From: Bernardetia sp042180575
GTDB lineage: Bacteria > Bacteroidota > Bacteroidia > Cytophagales > Bernardetiaceae
Length of the DNA stretch: 64,000 bases
Direction: 5' to 3'
NCBI RefSeq assembly: GCF_042180575.1
Contig: NZ_CP170094.1
Coordinates: 1,302,001-1,366,000 of the forward strand
Made by a program: the position numbers and the translations under genes. Positions within the stretch are counted from its first letter, which is position 1, and every line of letters begins with the position of its first letter. The notes below the pieces were generated by a model. That model made no database searches. It was not told the origin of the DNA and was given only the letters and a program-made list of their open reading frames with translations. Of the stretch, positions 55,390-63,855 are shown piece by piece.

Positions 55390-55902
55390 ATGCTTATTTA
55401 TTTAATTGGAATGCCAGCTTCAGGCAAATCTACCTTTGGAAGACTTCTCGCAGAAAAACTAAACTATAACTTCTTAGATTTAGATGCTTTAATTGAAGAA
55501 GATAACAATTCTACCATTCCACAAATTTTTGAACAAAAAGGAGAAGATTTTTTTAGAAAAGAAGAACAGAAAGCACTTCAGCTTACCTTTAATTTAGAAA
55601 AAACTATCATCGCAACAGGTGGAGGAACGCCTTGTTTTTTTGATAATTTGGAAAAAATGAAAGAAAACGGAATTGTTTGTTTTCTGAATATCAAAATAAA
55701 TGTTTTAGCACAAAGAACCTTTGAAGCCCAGCAAAAACAAAACGATAATCGTCCACTTTTTAAAGATGCTACTTCTTATGAAATGCTTTATGAAATGATT
55801 GAGAAAAAATGGACAGAAAGAAAGAAATATTATGAGCAAGCTCATTTTGAAGTAGAAAACAATAATGTAGAAATGTTTTTGAAGAAATTAGAAACGTATT
55901 AA
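55390..55902 (+). CDS. aroK: Shikimate kinase
   Basis: 170 residues from the ATG at 55390. An in-frame start at 55291 would add a segment that runs through intergenic repeats and is not part of the family. The P-loop is GMPASGKSTFG (residues 7-17), the shikimate-binding DLDALIEED follows, and ATGGGTPCFFDN and NDNRPLFKDAT hold the substrate and lid arginines. It phosphorylates shikimate in aromatic amino-acid synthesis. Cytoplasmic. An IS630 element begins 13 bp after the stop. Confidence 0.93.
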   Translation: MLIYLIGMPASGKSTFGRLLAEKLNYNFLDLDALIEEDNNSTIPQIFEQKGEDFFRKEEQKALQLTFNLEKTIIATGGGTPCFFDNLEKMKENGIVCFLNIKINVLAQRTFEAQQKQNDNRPLFKDATSYEMLYEMIEKKWTERKKYYEQAHFEVENNNVEMFLKKLETY

Positions 55903-55912
55903 AAAATGAAGT

Positions 55913-57017
55913 TAAGTAGTTAGACAAAATTATTAAATATTTTTTTTATCTTTGTTTTATGAGAGGAAAAAAACGTTTTATTAGTTTGAGTATAGAGGAA
56001 GTATCTTCCTTAGAGCAAGGTTGGAAAGAAGGTAAATCATCAACTTTCCGTACTCGTTGTCATTACATTCTTTTAAGCCATCAAGGAAAAAAGGTTAGTG
56101 AGATAATGGATTTTTATCAAGTTACTCGCCAATTAGTTATTCGTTGGTTTAATCGGTATGAAAAAGAGGGCATAGCAGGATTAGAGACGAGTAAAGGACA
56201 AGGTCGTCGCCCTATTCTTCGTATAGATAATGAAGAAGAAATGAATAAAGTAGAATCTCTAGTTGAAGCCAGTCCTCAAAGTTTGAAAGTAGTTGTTTCT
56301 CAATTGGAAGAGGAATTGGGTAAATCTATGTCAGTCAAGACTTTAAAAAGGTTGCTTAAAAAAAAAATGGTGTTGGAAACGCTTCAGAAAAGTAACTGTT
56401 AAGAAACCTGACCCTGTTGTATATGAAGAAAAAAAACGTAGTTTAGAATTTCTCATTCTTTTATTTTTAGCAGGCTGTATAGATTTGCGTTTTTGTGATG
56501 AGTCTTCCTTCAATTTAGAACCCAATGTTCCTTATGGTTGGTGTAGAATAGGAGAACAAGTAGGCATTAAAAGTAGTAAGGGAGGTAATTTAAATGTATT
56601 TGGATTGCTTAACTTGCGTGGAGAACTAAGCAGTTTTGTAAGCACCCAAAACATTAATTCTAAAGTTATCATTGATTGTATAGATCAGTTTGTAGAAACA
56701 ATTGAAAAAACGACTGTTCTAGTGTTAGATAATGGACCTTGGCATATTTCTAAAGAAATAGAAGAGAAAATAGAGGAATGGGAAGAGAAAGGAGTACTTA
56801 TTTTCTACTTACCTTCTTACAGTCCACATTTGAATCCCATAGAAACACTATGGAGAAAAATCAAAATAGAGTGGTTAAGACCTCAAGATTTCACGAGTAA
56901 AGAAGACTTACATCAAGCTGTAAAAAATATTCTAAAAAAATACAATAGTAAAAAGTATAAAATTGATTTTACTATATATAAAGGAAAATTGTTACGATAA
57001 TTATGTCTAACTACTTA
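55913..57017 (+). mobile_element. IS630-family insertion sequence (second copy)
   Basis: Element 55915-57015 (1101 bp) with TA duplications at 55913-55914 and 57016-57017. Ends: left AGTAGTTAGACAAAATTATT, right (reverse complement) AGTAGTTAGACATAATTATC. The outer eight bases are the same as in the element at 36371, so the two belong to one group, although their transposases differ. It lies between aroK and an endonuclease-type gene. Confidence 0.88.
55959..57000 (+). CDS. IS630-family transposase, two frames joined at an A10 run
   Basis: The first frame starts at 55959 and carries the helix-turn-helix (VSEIMDFYQVTRQLVIRWFN) and linker (KGQGRRPILRIDNEE). It leaves its frame at A10 (56358-56367). 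A +1 (or -2) shift continues as WCWKRFRKVTVKKPDPVVYE and the DDE domain LRFCDESSFNLEPN, VLVLDNGPWHIS and LPSYSPHLNPIETLWRKIK. The joined product is 347 residues, full length. The break is at the same protein position as in the first IS630 copy. Confidence 0.8.
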
Positions 57018-57838
57018 TGTTAAAAATAATGACTTATAATATCTTGAATGACAACCCTAAATTTTCATCTAACTCTCCTAAAAAATGGTCAAATCGAAAA
57101 GGTAATATCATTAAACTCATCAAAAAACATCGTCCTGATTTGTTGGCAATACAAGAAGCAAAAATAAACCAAATCGAAGATATTAAAAATGATTTAAACT
57201 ATTTAGAATATTACGGCAAGAGTGCATCTAAAAATGAAGATTTTGGAGAACAAACAGGTATTTTTTTTAATAAAGAACGCTTTGAATTATTAGATAAAAA
57301 CACGTTTTGGCTATCCGAAACACCTCATATTTACTCTAAAAGTTGGGGTTCATCGCATCACAGAATATGTAGTTACGTTAAACTAAGAGATACAAAAAAC
57401 AACAAAATAACCTTACACTTCAACACACACCTAGACCACAAAAGCGAACTGGCACGTAGCGAAGGAATTACTCTTATTTTACAAAAAATTAGGCAACTCA
57501 AAAACGATGATGATGTCGTAATACTGACAGGAGATTTTAACTCTATACCAAACTCTGCTGTTTACAATATTATCGCTAAACAAAGTGATTTGAAAGATAC
57601 ATTTGAAAATCCGTTAAATGTAAAAAATAAAATTAATTATAGCTTTGTTGGAATACACAAAAAATATACTTTTCAGAAGATGTTATTACGACTTTTCTAT
57701 TCTAAATATCTGCACCATCGGCTAGACTATATTTTTGTATCTAATAAGTGTAAAATCACTAGCCTTCTGATAGATAATACTTCTACAAATGGTCATTATC
57801 CTTCAGATCATTTACCAATTGTAACAAAGATAGAGTAG
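57017..57838 (+). CDS. Endonuclease/exonuclease/phosphatase family protein
   Basis: 273 residues. The metal-dependent phosphodiesterase fold is shown by MTYNILNDNP, LLAIQEAKINQIEDIK (metal-binding Glu), FNTHLDHKSELARSEG, VILTGDFNSIPNS and YPSDHLPIVTKIE (the final Asp-His pair). No signal peptide. Substrates range from DNA to phospholipids and sugar phosphates; none can be chosen here. Its start codon takes its A from the TA duplication of the IS630 element, so the element has replaced everything upstream. It overlaps no gene and ends 3 bp before the next one. Confidence 0.88.
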   Translation: MLKIMTYNILNDNPKFSSNSPKKWSNRKGNIIKLIKKHRPDLLAIQEAKINQIEDIKNDLNYLEYYGKSASKNEDFGEQTGIFFNKERFELLDKNTFWLSETPHIYSKSWGSSHHRICSYVKLRDTKNNKITLHFNTHLDHKSELARSEGITLILQKIRQLKNDDDVVILTGDFNSIPNSAVYNIIAKQSDLKDTFENPLNVKNKINYSFVGIHKKYTFQKMLLRLFYSKYLHHRLDYIFVSNKCKITSLLIDNTSTNGHYPSDHLPIVTKIE

Positions 57839-57841
57839 AGA

Positions 57842-58561
57842 ATGAACAAACATAAAAAAGAACTTTTAGAGAATGGCTTTTCTATTTTTCCACAGATATA
57901 TTCTGAAAGTGAAATAGAAAAAATAACGACCTTCATAGATAAAATAGATACTACAAAAAGTACAGTTAGAAAATCCATTGATTTGTTTGCCATTCGTCAA
58001 TTTTTAAAAGAAAGCCCTGAAATTAGCAATTTGATTTTTACAAAAAACCTCAAATCAATCCTTCAAGAACTAGCAGAAAATGACTTTTTTGTTGTCAAAA
58101 GTATTTATTTTGATAAACCTCAAAATTCAAATTGGTATGTTCCTTATCATCAAGATTTAACTATTTCAGTAGATAAAAAAATAGAATTAGAAGGTTTTAA
58201 TTATTGGACAATCAAACAAAATCAATTTGCTGTTCAGCCTCCTTTGCCGATTTTGGAAAATATAATTACTATTCGTATTCATCTTGATAAAACGGATAAA
58301 AATAATGGAGCATTGAGAGTTATTCCCAAATCTCATCGCAAAAAAATATACAAACCCCAAAATATAGATTGGAAAATAGAATCAGAAACAGTTTGTAATG
58401 TGGAAAAAGGAGGAATAATGCTAATGAAACCTTTGCTTTTACACAGTTCGAAGAGAACAACAAACGACCAACAAAGACGAGTGATTCATATAGAACTTTC
58501 AAATCAAGAATTACCAAAAAAATTAAACTGGGCAGAAAAAATGACTTTAAATAATTTTTAA
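57842..58561 (+). CDS. Phytanoyl-CoA dioxygenase (PhyH) family protein
   Basis: 239 residues. Fe(II)/2-oxoglutarate-dependent oxygenase: the iron-binding HxD is in VPYHQDLTISVDKK, the distal histidine is in LMKPLLLHSSKRT, and the 2-oxoglutarate arginine is in QRRVIHIELS. GALRVIPKSHRKK is typical of PhyH. Natural substrates vary widely. The gene begins 3 bp after the endonuclease-type gene and is probably co-transcribed with it. Confidence 0.88.
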   Translation: MNKHKKELLENGFSIFPQIYSESEIEKITTFIDKIDTTKSTVRKSIDLFAIRQFLKESPEISNLIFTKNLKSILQELAENDFFVVKSIYFDKPQNSNWYVPYHQDLTISVDKKIELEGFNYWTIKQNQFAVQPPLPILENIITIRIHLDKTDKNNGALRVIPKSHRKKIYKPQNIDWKIESETVCNVEKGGIMLMKPLLLHSSKRTTNDQQRRVIHIELSNQELPKKLNWAEKMTLNNF

Positions 58562-58569
58562 AAGACTAT

Positions 58570-59607
58570 TCATTTTACCTTTCTAGCATTCTTCAAAAGC
58601 AAAACCGAACCCACCAAAACAGGAATTCCAATATTAATAATCCAAAGTAAAAAAGTAATTGTTACAACTTTCTCTTCGCCCAAAGAGCCAAAAAAGTAAA
58701 GTGCCGTAGCTTCTCTTACACTAAGTCCGACAAAAAAACCACCCACAGGTAAAACAGATTTTGCAGCAAATAAAAGACTAGAACCTACAATTATTTTTTC
58801 AATAGAAAGAGAAAAATTAGCAGCTTTGAATATCAAAATCATCTGCACTAAAAAAACAATATAACGAACCAGAGATAAAAAAGTAGTTTTGAAAATATCT
58901 TTTTTAGAGTATTGACTGGCGAAATAAAGATTTTTTTGTAGCCAAAAAAAAATTTTATCTATTATTTTTAATTGTCTTACACTTTCAAAGTGTCTTACAA
59001 TTCTATTTTTTCTACCGTTGTCGGTGTCTCCACCGACGACCACTTGCTTATACGACCATTTTTTATAAAAAAACAATCCCAATAAATAAATCAAAATCCA
59101 AAACCCAAAAAACAGAAAAGTAATAAAATTATTAATTTCTAAAAACTGACTTATTCCAAAAACTCCTCCCAACATAGTTACCCAAAACTGCAAACCTCCA
59201 TTTACAATCAAAGCACCAGCCGAATCAAAACGATTTTTTTGAGGTAGATTTTTTGCACGCCCTAAAAAATTCCCCAAAGGCAAAAAAGTAGCTAAAGAAA
59301 GACCTATCCAAACACTTTGTAAAGACTGAAATAAATTAATTTTTGCTAATGGTTTTATCAAAATTTGCCACTTTTTAGCTTCTAAAATCCAATTTATGAA
59401 CATTAATAGAAAAACAATAAATAAAATTGCTCTATTTTTTTGCAATTCGTTCCATAAATCGGTTATTTGTAAAAAAAAGGATTGATGATTTTTGATTTGA
59501 GAATACAAATAAACCCAAGCCAAAGACATTAATACAAAATTGAGAAGCCTAAAAAGATTTTTTTTGGAGAGATTTTTTTGACTATTCTTATTAATACGTT
59601 TTTTCAT
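58570..59607 (-). CDS. Flippase-like membrane protein (lysylphosphatidylglycerol synthase TM / UPF0104 family)
   Basis: 345 residues with eight or so membrane helices. INWILEAKKWQILIKPLAKI and SVWIGLSLATFLPLGNFLGR are family blocks (the second is the conserved 'G...... PGR' loop), and LPVGGFFVGLSVREATALYF is the second conserved loop. No soluble aminoacyl-transferase domain is fused. It may move or synthesise lipid-linked sugars or modified lipids. A cytoplasmic loop, about residues 185-215, is encoded by GC-rich palindromic DNA unlike the rest of the gene. The N-terminal 18 residues are strongly basic. Confidence 0.85.
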   Translation of the reverse strand: MKKRINKNSQKNLSKKNLFRLLNFVLMSLAWVYLYSQIKNHQSFFLQITDLWNELQKNRAILFIVFLLMFINWILEAKKWQILIKPLAKINLFQSLQSVWIGLSLATFLPLGNFLGRAKNLPQKNRFDSAGALIVNGGLQFWVTMLGGVFGISQFLEINNFITFLFFGFWILIYLLGLFFYKKWSYKQVVVGGDTDNGRKNRIVRHFESVRQLKIIDKIFFWLQKNLYFASQYSKKDIFKTTFLSLVRYIVFLVQMILIFKAANFSLSIEKIIVGSSLLFAAKSVLPVGGFFVGLSVREATALYFFGSLGEEKVVTITFLLWIINIGIPVLVGSVLLLKNARKVK

Positions 59608-59725
59608 TTACTAATTTTAAAAGTAGAAATCAATCCATAAACAAAAAACGCACTACTTTTAGTTTACCTTAAAAAAAACGACACTTAGAATTGCAAATCA
59701 GCGAAGCTAACGTGTCAGCTACTTT

Positions 59726-60280
59726 ATGAAACCAACTTCTTTTGACCAAATTATAGTAGGAATAGACCCTGGAACAGTTGTTTTGGGTTATGGTGTTTTG
59801 GGAATCAAAGACGATAAAATGTATTTGATTCAATTTGGAGTCATCAAGTTAGCCCAATGGAAAGACCATTATGTAAGGCTGCAAAAAATTTATGAAAGAG
59901 TAAGCACCATCATCGAAGAATTTAACCCTCAACAAATGGCTTTAGAAGCTCCTTTTTTTGGTAAAAATGTTCAGTCAATGCTCAAATTAGGTAGAGCGCA
60001 AGGTGTTTGCATGGCTGCTGCCCTTTCTCGTGGCGTTTCGGTAGAAGAATATGCTCCACGAAAAGTAAAACAAGCCGTTACAGGAAAAGGAACAGCATCC
60101 AAAGAACAAGTTGCTAGTATGTTGCAAACATTGCTTTCTTTTGATGAAATTCCAGATTTATTAGATGCTACTGATGCCGTTGGTGTAGCAGTTTGTCATT
60201 ATTTTCAGCAAAATGCACTCCTTCCAAAAAGTACTTCATGGGCTGCATTCTTAGAAGAAAATCCTGACAGAATTCAATAA
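59726..60280 (+). CDS. ruvC: Holliday junction resolvase RuvC
   Basis: 184 residues, the normal length. Cuts Holliday junctions made by RuvAB in recombination repair. The acidic active site is D14 (VGIDPGTVVLG), E74 (ALEAPFFGKN) and D147/D150 (LLDATDAVGVAVCHY, with His158). The DNA-binding block VEEYAPRKVKQAVTGKGTAS is conserved. ruvA and ruvB are not in the window. Confidence 0.96.
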   Translation: MKPTSFDQIIVGIDPGTVVLGYGVLGIKDDKMYLIQFGVIKLAQWKDHYVRLQKIYERVSTIIEEFNPQQMALEAPFFGKNVQSMLKLGRAQGVCMAAALSRGVSVEEYAPRKVKQAVTGKGTASKEQVASMLQTLLSFDEIPDLLDATDAVGVAVCHYFQQNALLPKSTSWAAFLEENPDRIQ

Positions 60281-60335
60281 ATAAAGTAAGAAAATAGTAG
60301 GGAAAAGGCACACCTTTTCCTATAAAAGTAAGACT

Positions 60336-61184
60336 CTAAAAAGAAATAAAATCTTGAGGGTTTACAGGATTTCCTTCATACCAAAGTTCAAAGTGTAAGT
60401 GAGGTCCATCTGTAAGTTCGCCAGAATTTCCAATAACTGCCACAGGGTCACCTGCTTTTACTGTTTCTCCTACTTTTTTGAGCAAAACCGAATTATGTTT
60501 GTAGAAAGAAACTAACTGATGTTTGTGTTGAATAGCTAAAGTATGTCCCGAATCTTGTGTCCAAGAAGATAGAATAACTGTTCCGTCGGCAGCAGCTTTA
60601 ATAACTTCATTTTTTGGAGCAACTACATCAACTCCAAAATGCGAACTAGCCGAATTATATTTATTAGTAACAATTCCAGAAATAGGAGCAAAAAATAAAA
60701 CTTGTTGCAACTCACTTTTCGAAGTACGCAAACCTTTTGTTTCTGAATCTTCTTTTTCAAACTGTTTTCTGAAAGCCAAATCAATCGAATCTATTTTTTC
60801 TAAATCTACATCTGTCGAATTGATTGTTGATTCAGCAGAATCTTCTGAAATAGTAGTTGTAGGAATCTCTCCTCCCAAAATTTGTCTTAGGTTTTCATAA
60901 TAAGCATTTTGCTCTGCTACTATGGCTTCTAAAGAATCTGATTTTTCCATTAGCTTAAAAAGCCTTGCCTGTGGATTTTCAGAAGTCGAAATTTGATAAT
61001 CAGCAATAGCTTTTGCTAAAAAAAAGGACGGAATAAAGACAAGCAAAACAAAAGCAGCCAAAACAACTACAACTCTTGCAAAGTTGAAGCGAATTGTTCT
61101 TAGTTTTTCAAAATTTTCTTCATCACGAAATACCATCAAATAATGATGTGTAAACCATTGCCAAAATGTTTTTTTGTTACTCAA
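60336..61184 (-). CDS. M23 family peptidase, membrane-anchored
   Basis: 282 residues. A short cytoplasmic N-terminus (FWQWFTHHYLMVFRDEENFE), one membrane helix (VVVLAAFVLLVFIPSFFLAK), a coiled-coil stalk (LEAIVAEQNAYYENLRQILG) and a C-terminal LytM domain: SHFGVDVVAPKNEVIKAAAD, then FYKHNSVLLKKVGETVKAGD, and the metal motif GPHLHFELWYEGNPVNPQDF. It should trim peptidoglycan cross-bridges, or like EnvC/NlpD activate amidases; the HxGxD and HxH zinc ligands are intact, so it may be active. Confidence 0.93.
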   Translation of the reverse strand: MSNKKTFWQWFTHHYLMVFRDEENFEKLRTIRFNFARVVVVLAAFVLLVFIPSFFLAKAIADYQISTSENPQARLFKLMEKSDSLEAIVAEQNAYYENLRQILGGEIPTTTISEDSAESTINSTDVDLEKIDSIDLAFRKQFEKEDSETKGLRTSKSELQQVLFFAPISGIVTNKYNSASSHFGVDVVAPKNEVIKAAADGTVILSSWTQDSGHTLAIQHKHQLVSFYKHNSVLLKKVGETVKAGDPVAVIGNSGELTDGPHLHFELWYEGNPVNPQDFISF

Positions 61185-61324
61185 GACTTTGTTAGTGATT
61201 AGTGATTAACGATTAATGGATTTTTTTTGTAAAAAAACCAAAATGAATTACAAAAATACGTATTTTTTGAGTACTATATAAAAATTATAAAAAACTCTAC
61301 CCATTTTTAGCAAATCTTATCACT

Positions 61325-62122
61325 ATGGAACACAAAACAAACATCAATTACAACAAAGAACTTATCAAATTACAAAGAGAACTCGTCAAACTTCAATTTT
61401 GGGTGAAGGAAAAAGGGTTGAAAGTAGCCATTATTTTTGAAGGAAGAGATGCAGCAGGAAAAGGAGGAGCAATAAAAAGAATTTCTGACGCACTAAACCC
61501 TCGTTTTTGTAAGATTGTAGCTTTAGACAAGCCCAATGAAAGAGAAAGAACTCAATGGTATTTTCAACGTTATGTTACACATCTACCAGCAGCAGGAGAA
61601 ATTGCTTTGTTTGATAGAAGTTGGTACAATCGGGCAGGTGTAGAGCGTGTAATGGGTTTTTGTACAGAGGAAGAATACCAAGAATTTTTGCACTCCTGTC
61701 CAGAATTTGAAAATATGCTGATTCGTTCGGGTATTATTTTGATAAAATATTGGTTTTCGGTCAGTCCAGAAAAACAAAAAGCACGCTTCGAAGAACGCAC
61801 ACTTTTACCTAGAAAAAGATGGAAGCTAAGTGGAATGGACTTAAAAGGGCGAGAAAAATGGCACGAATACTCAAAAGCAAAAGATACTATGTTTGCTCAC
61901 ACCGACACCAAAACTTCGCCTTGGAATGTTATTGATTCTGACCACAAAAAATCTGCTCGTCTAAACTGTATAACACATATTTTAAGTCAAATAGAATACG
62001 AAAATGTTTTGCCAGAACCAGTAAATATTCCAGATATTGATGAAACAAATCATTATGCTAGAACGCCAATAGATGAGCAGAAATTTGTTTCTAAGGTTTA
62101 TACGAAGGGGAGTTTTGAGTAG
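61325..62122 (+). CDS. ppk2: Polyphosphate kinase 2
   Basis: 265 residues. Transfers phosphate between polyphosphate and nucleotides. The Walker A motif is FEGRDAAGKGGAIKRI (residues 38-53). Walker B and lid motifs are ALFDRSWYNRAGVERVMGFC and ERTLLPRKRWKLSGMDLKG. This is the single-domain form. Whether it favours ADP or AMP/GDP cannot be settled by eye. Cytoplasmic. Confidence 0.94.
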   Translation: MEHKTNINYNKELIKLQRELVKLQFWVKEKGLKVAIIFEGRDAAGKGGAIKRISDALNPRFCKIVALDKPNERERTQWYFQRYVTHLPAAGEIALFDRSWYNRAGVERVMGFCTEEEYQEFLHSCPEFENMLIRSGIILIKYWFSVSPEKQKARFEERTLLPRKRWKLSGMDLKGREKWHEYSKAKDTMFAHTDTKTSPWNVIDSDHKKSARLNCITHILSQIEYENVLPEPVNIPDIDETNHYARTPIDEQKFVSKVYTKGSFE

Positions 62123-62126
62123 AAAT

Positions 62127-62561
62127 CTATATTCTTCTCATTAATTCTTTAAACCAAATAAGTTGCTCTAATAAAGCATAAAAAACACTTTTTATAGCAT
62201 ATTTGGTAGGCATTTCCCAATATTTTACATCAACGTTTTGAGGTTGATTTGAAGAATGATTTCCAAATGAACTAGCATTTAGATAAATATTTGAGGCTAA
62301 TATATCTAATGAAGGTGTTTGATATGTAGTAGTCGTATATCTGTAATTTCTATCTTTACTACCTGATAAAAACTTATTTTTATCAAAAAAAGAGGTTTGA
62401 CTTCTAAGAGCTACAATTTTTTGCTTTAAACGAGTATATTTTTTTTTTCGTGCGTTTACCCTAGACTTGCTTTGAGAAGTTTTATTTATCTGATAGGAAA
62501 AAAGACTACTTGAATAAAAAACACAAAAACCACGGCTACAAGCCGAATACATATAAATCAC
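62127..62561 (-). CDS. Doubtful open frame of 144 residues crossing an IS-end-like sequence
   Basis: No domain recognised. The frame crosses 62446-62462, which matches the terminal inverted repeat of the MITE at 12104 (AGGGtAAACGCACGAAA on this strand, one change). Upstream of that point it reads MIYMYSACSRGFCVFYSSSL, unlike a real N-terminus. Downstream, KKKYTRLKQKIVALRSQTSF and KYWEMPTKYAIKSVFYALLE look more protein-like. It may be a remnant of a mobile element or not a gene. Confidence 0.3.
   Translation of the reverse strand: MIYMYSACSRGFCVFYSSSLFSYQINKTSQSKSRVNARKKKYTRLKQKIVALRSQTSFFDKNKFLSGSKDRNYRYTTTTYQTPSLDILASNIYLNASSFGNHSSNQPQNVDVKYWEMPTKYAIKSVFYALLEQLIWFKELMRRI
62446..62462 (-). 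repeat. Lone terminal-repeat-like sequence
   Basis: On the minus strand AGGGTAAACGCACGAAA, matching 16 of 17 bases of the MITE end at 12114. No partner end was found nearby. Confidence 0.5.
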
Positions 62562-62562
62562 T

Positions 62563-62841
62563 CGTTAAAAACGAGCCTTTAGGTTTGTAGTAGATAAAAT
62601 AGATGTAATTTCTTATCTTGTATTTAAGAATTCATCTAGTAGGAAGAGAACCTATGAAACGAGCCAGACTATAAAAATCTATCTCTCGAAACAGCCTCTT
62701 CCTACCTTTATTCAATCTCAAACTCAAATAGTTTTCGGAGTATTTTTATTGACCTAAAAATAAACTCATTAGATAAGGTTTTAAGTCCGATTGAATATGA
62801 TGAATCATTTTTTAAATTAGGTAACCCTAAATTAACTTTTT
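62563..62841 (+). ncRNA. Structured non-coding region upstream of the IS110 transposase, possible bridge RNA
   Basis: Non-coding. A 10-bp perfect stem, GTAGGAAGAG (62639-62648) with CTCTTCCTAC (62696-62705), encloses 47 bases. A smaller stem (CTCGTT/AACGAG) lies near 62562-62575. In characterised IS110 elements the non-coding end upstream of the recombinase encodes the bridge RNA that pairs with target and donor DNA. That this region does so here is inference. Confidence 0.4.
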
Positions 62842-63855
62842 ATGCAGACTTACCAAAATTTTATAGGCATCGATGTGAGTAAAGAACATTTAGATATTGC
62901 TATTCTTCAAGAAGGAAAGTTAGTAGATCACCAGCGTATTGCAAATAATTTAAAGACAATACAGACCTATCTTTTTTCTTTTCAAGACCTTTATGAGCTA
63001 GAGAAAAGTTTGTTTTGTATGGAACATACAGGTATGTATATCAACTGGCTTGTTATCGCTTTGATGAAATTTGATTGTGCCATTTGGGTAGAAAATGCTA
63101 TTCAAATTAAACGTTCTATGGGTGTCAAAAAGCTCAAAAGCGACAAAGTTGATGCTGAAAATATCGCAGCTTATGCCTTTCGTTTTCAAGACAAAGCGAA
63201 CTTATATACTCCTCCTACTCAAGAGCTAGAAACCCTAAAAACCTTGCAGACACTACGAAAAAAGCTAGTTACTCATAGACAGGAGCTAGAAACCTACGTT
63301 AGTGAGCAGAGTCAATTTAGCAAAGCGTCTATTCAGCAGCTTCTAGAGGAAAGCTCTAAAACAACGTTGGAACACTTGAGTCTTCGCATAGAAGAAATAG
63401 AAAAACAAATGCATCAAATTATCAAAGATGACCCTGAGCTTAAAGAACTCTATCGGCTCACCACTTCTGTAGTAGGTGTTGGAAAAGTAACAGCGATTCA
63501 GTTACTAGTAGCTACCGACGGGTTTACCAAATTTGATACTGCCAAACAACTAGCTTCTTATTGTGGTGTTGTGCCTTTTGAAAATTCATCTGGAAAATTT
63601 AAAGGAAGGGCAAGAGTGTCAAAAATGGCGAACAAAACCCTCAAAACAGCTTTGCACATGTGTGCTTTATCTGCTATGAAAGTAGAGGGGGAGATGAGAG
63701 ATTACTACCTAAGAAAAGTAGCAGAAGGGAAAGCTAAAATGAGTGTTATTAATGCCATTAGAAATAAAATTATACACCGTGTTTTTGCTTGTGTAAAAAA
63801 CAAAACGCTATATAATAGAAACGGAATACAATTTAACAATTTTTCTAAAGGATAG
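62842..63855 (+). CDS. IS110-family transposase (DEDD serine recombinase)
   Basis: 337 residues. The N-terminal RuvC-like DEDD domain begins FIGIDVSKEHLDIAI, with FCMEHTGMYINWLVIALMK and KSDKVDAENIAAYAFRF supplying further acidic residues. The C-terminal Tnp20 domain holds SVVGVGKVTAIQLLVATDGF and QLASYCGVVPFENSSGKFKG, then RARVSKMANKTLKTALHMCA with the catalytic serine region. It looks intact. It starts at 62842, and a long non-coding, structured stretch precedes it. The element's outer ends are not defined; they lack obvious inverted repeats, as is normal for IS110. Confidence 0.92.
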   Translation: MQTYQNFIGIDVSKEHLDIAILQEGKLVDHQRIANNLKTIQTYLFSFQDLYELEKSLFCMEHTGMYINWLVIALMKFDCAIWVENAIQIKRSMGVKKLKSDKVDAENIAAYAFRFQDKANLYTPPTQELETLKTLQTLRKKLVTHRQELETYVSEQSQFSKASIQQLLEESSKTTLEHLSLRIEEIEKQMHQIIKDDPELKELYRLTTSVVGVGKVTAIQLLVATDGFTKFDTAKQLASYCGVVPFENSSGKFKGRARVSKMANKTLKTALHMCALSAMKVEGEMRDYYLRKVAEGKAKMSVINAIRNKIIHRVFACVKNKTLYNRNGIQFNNFSKG

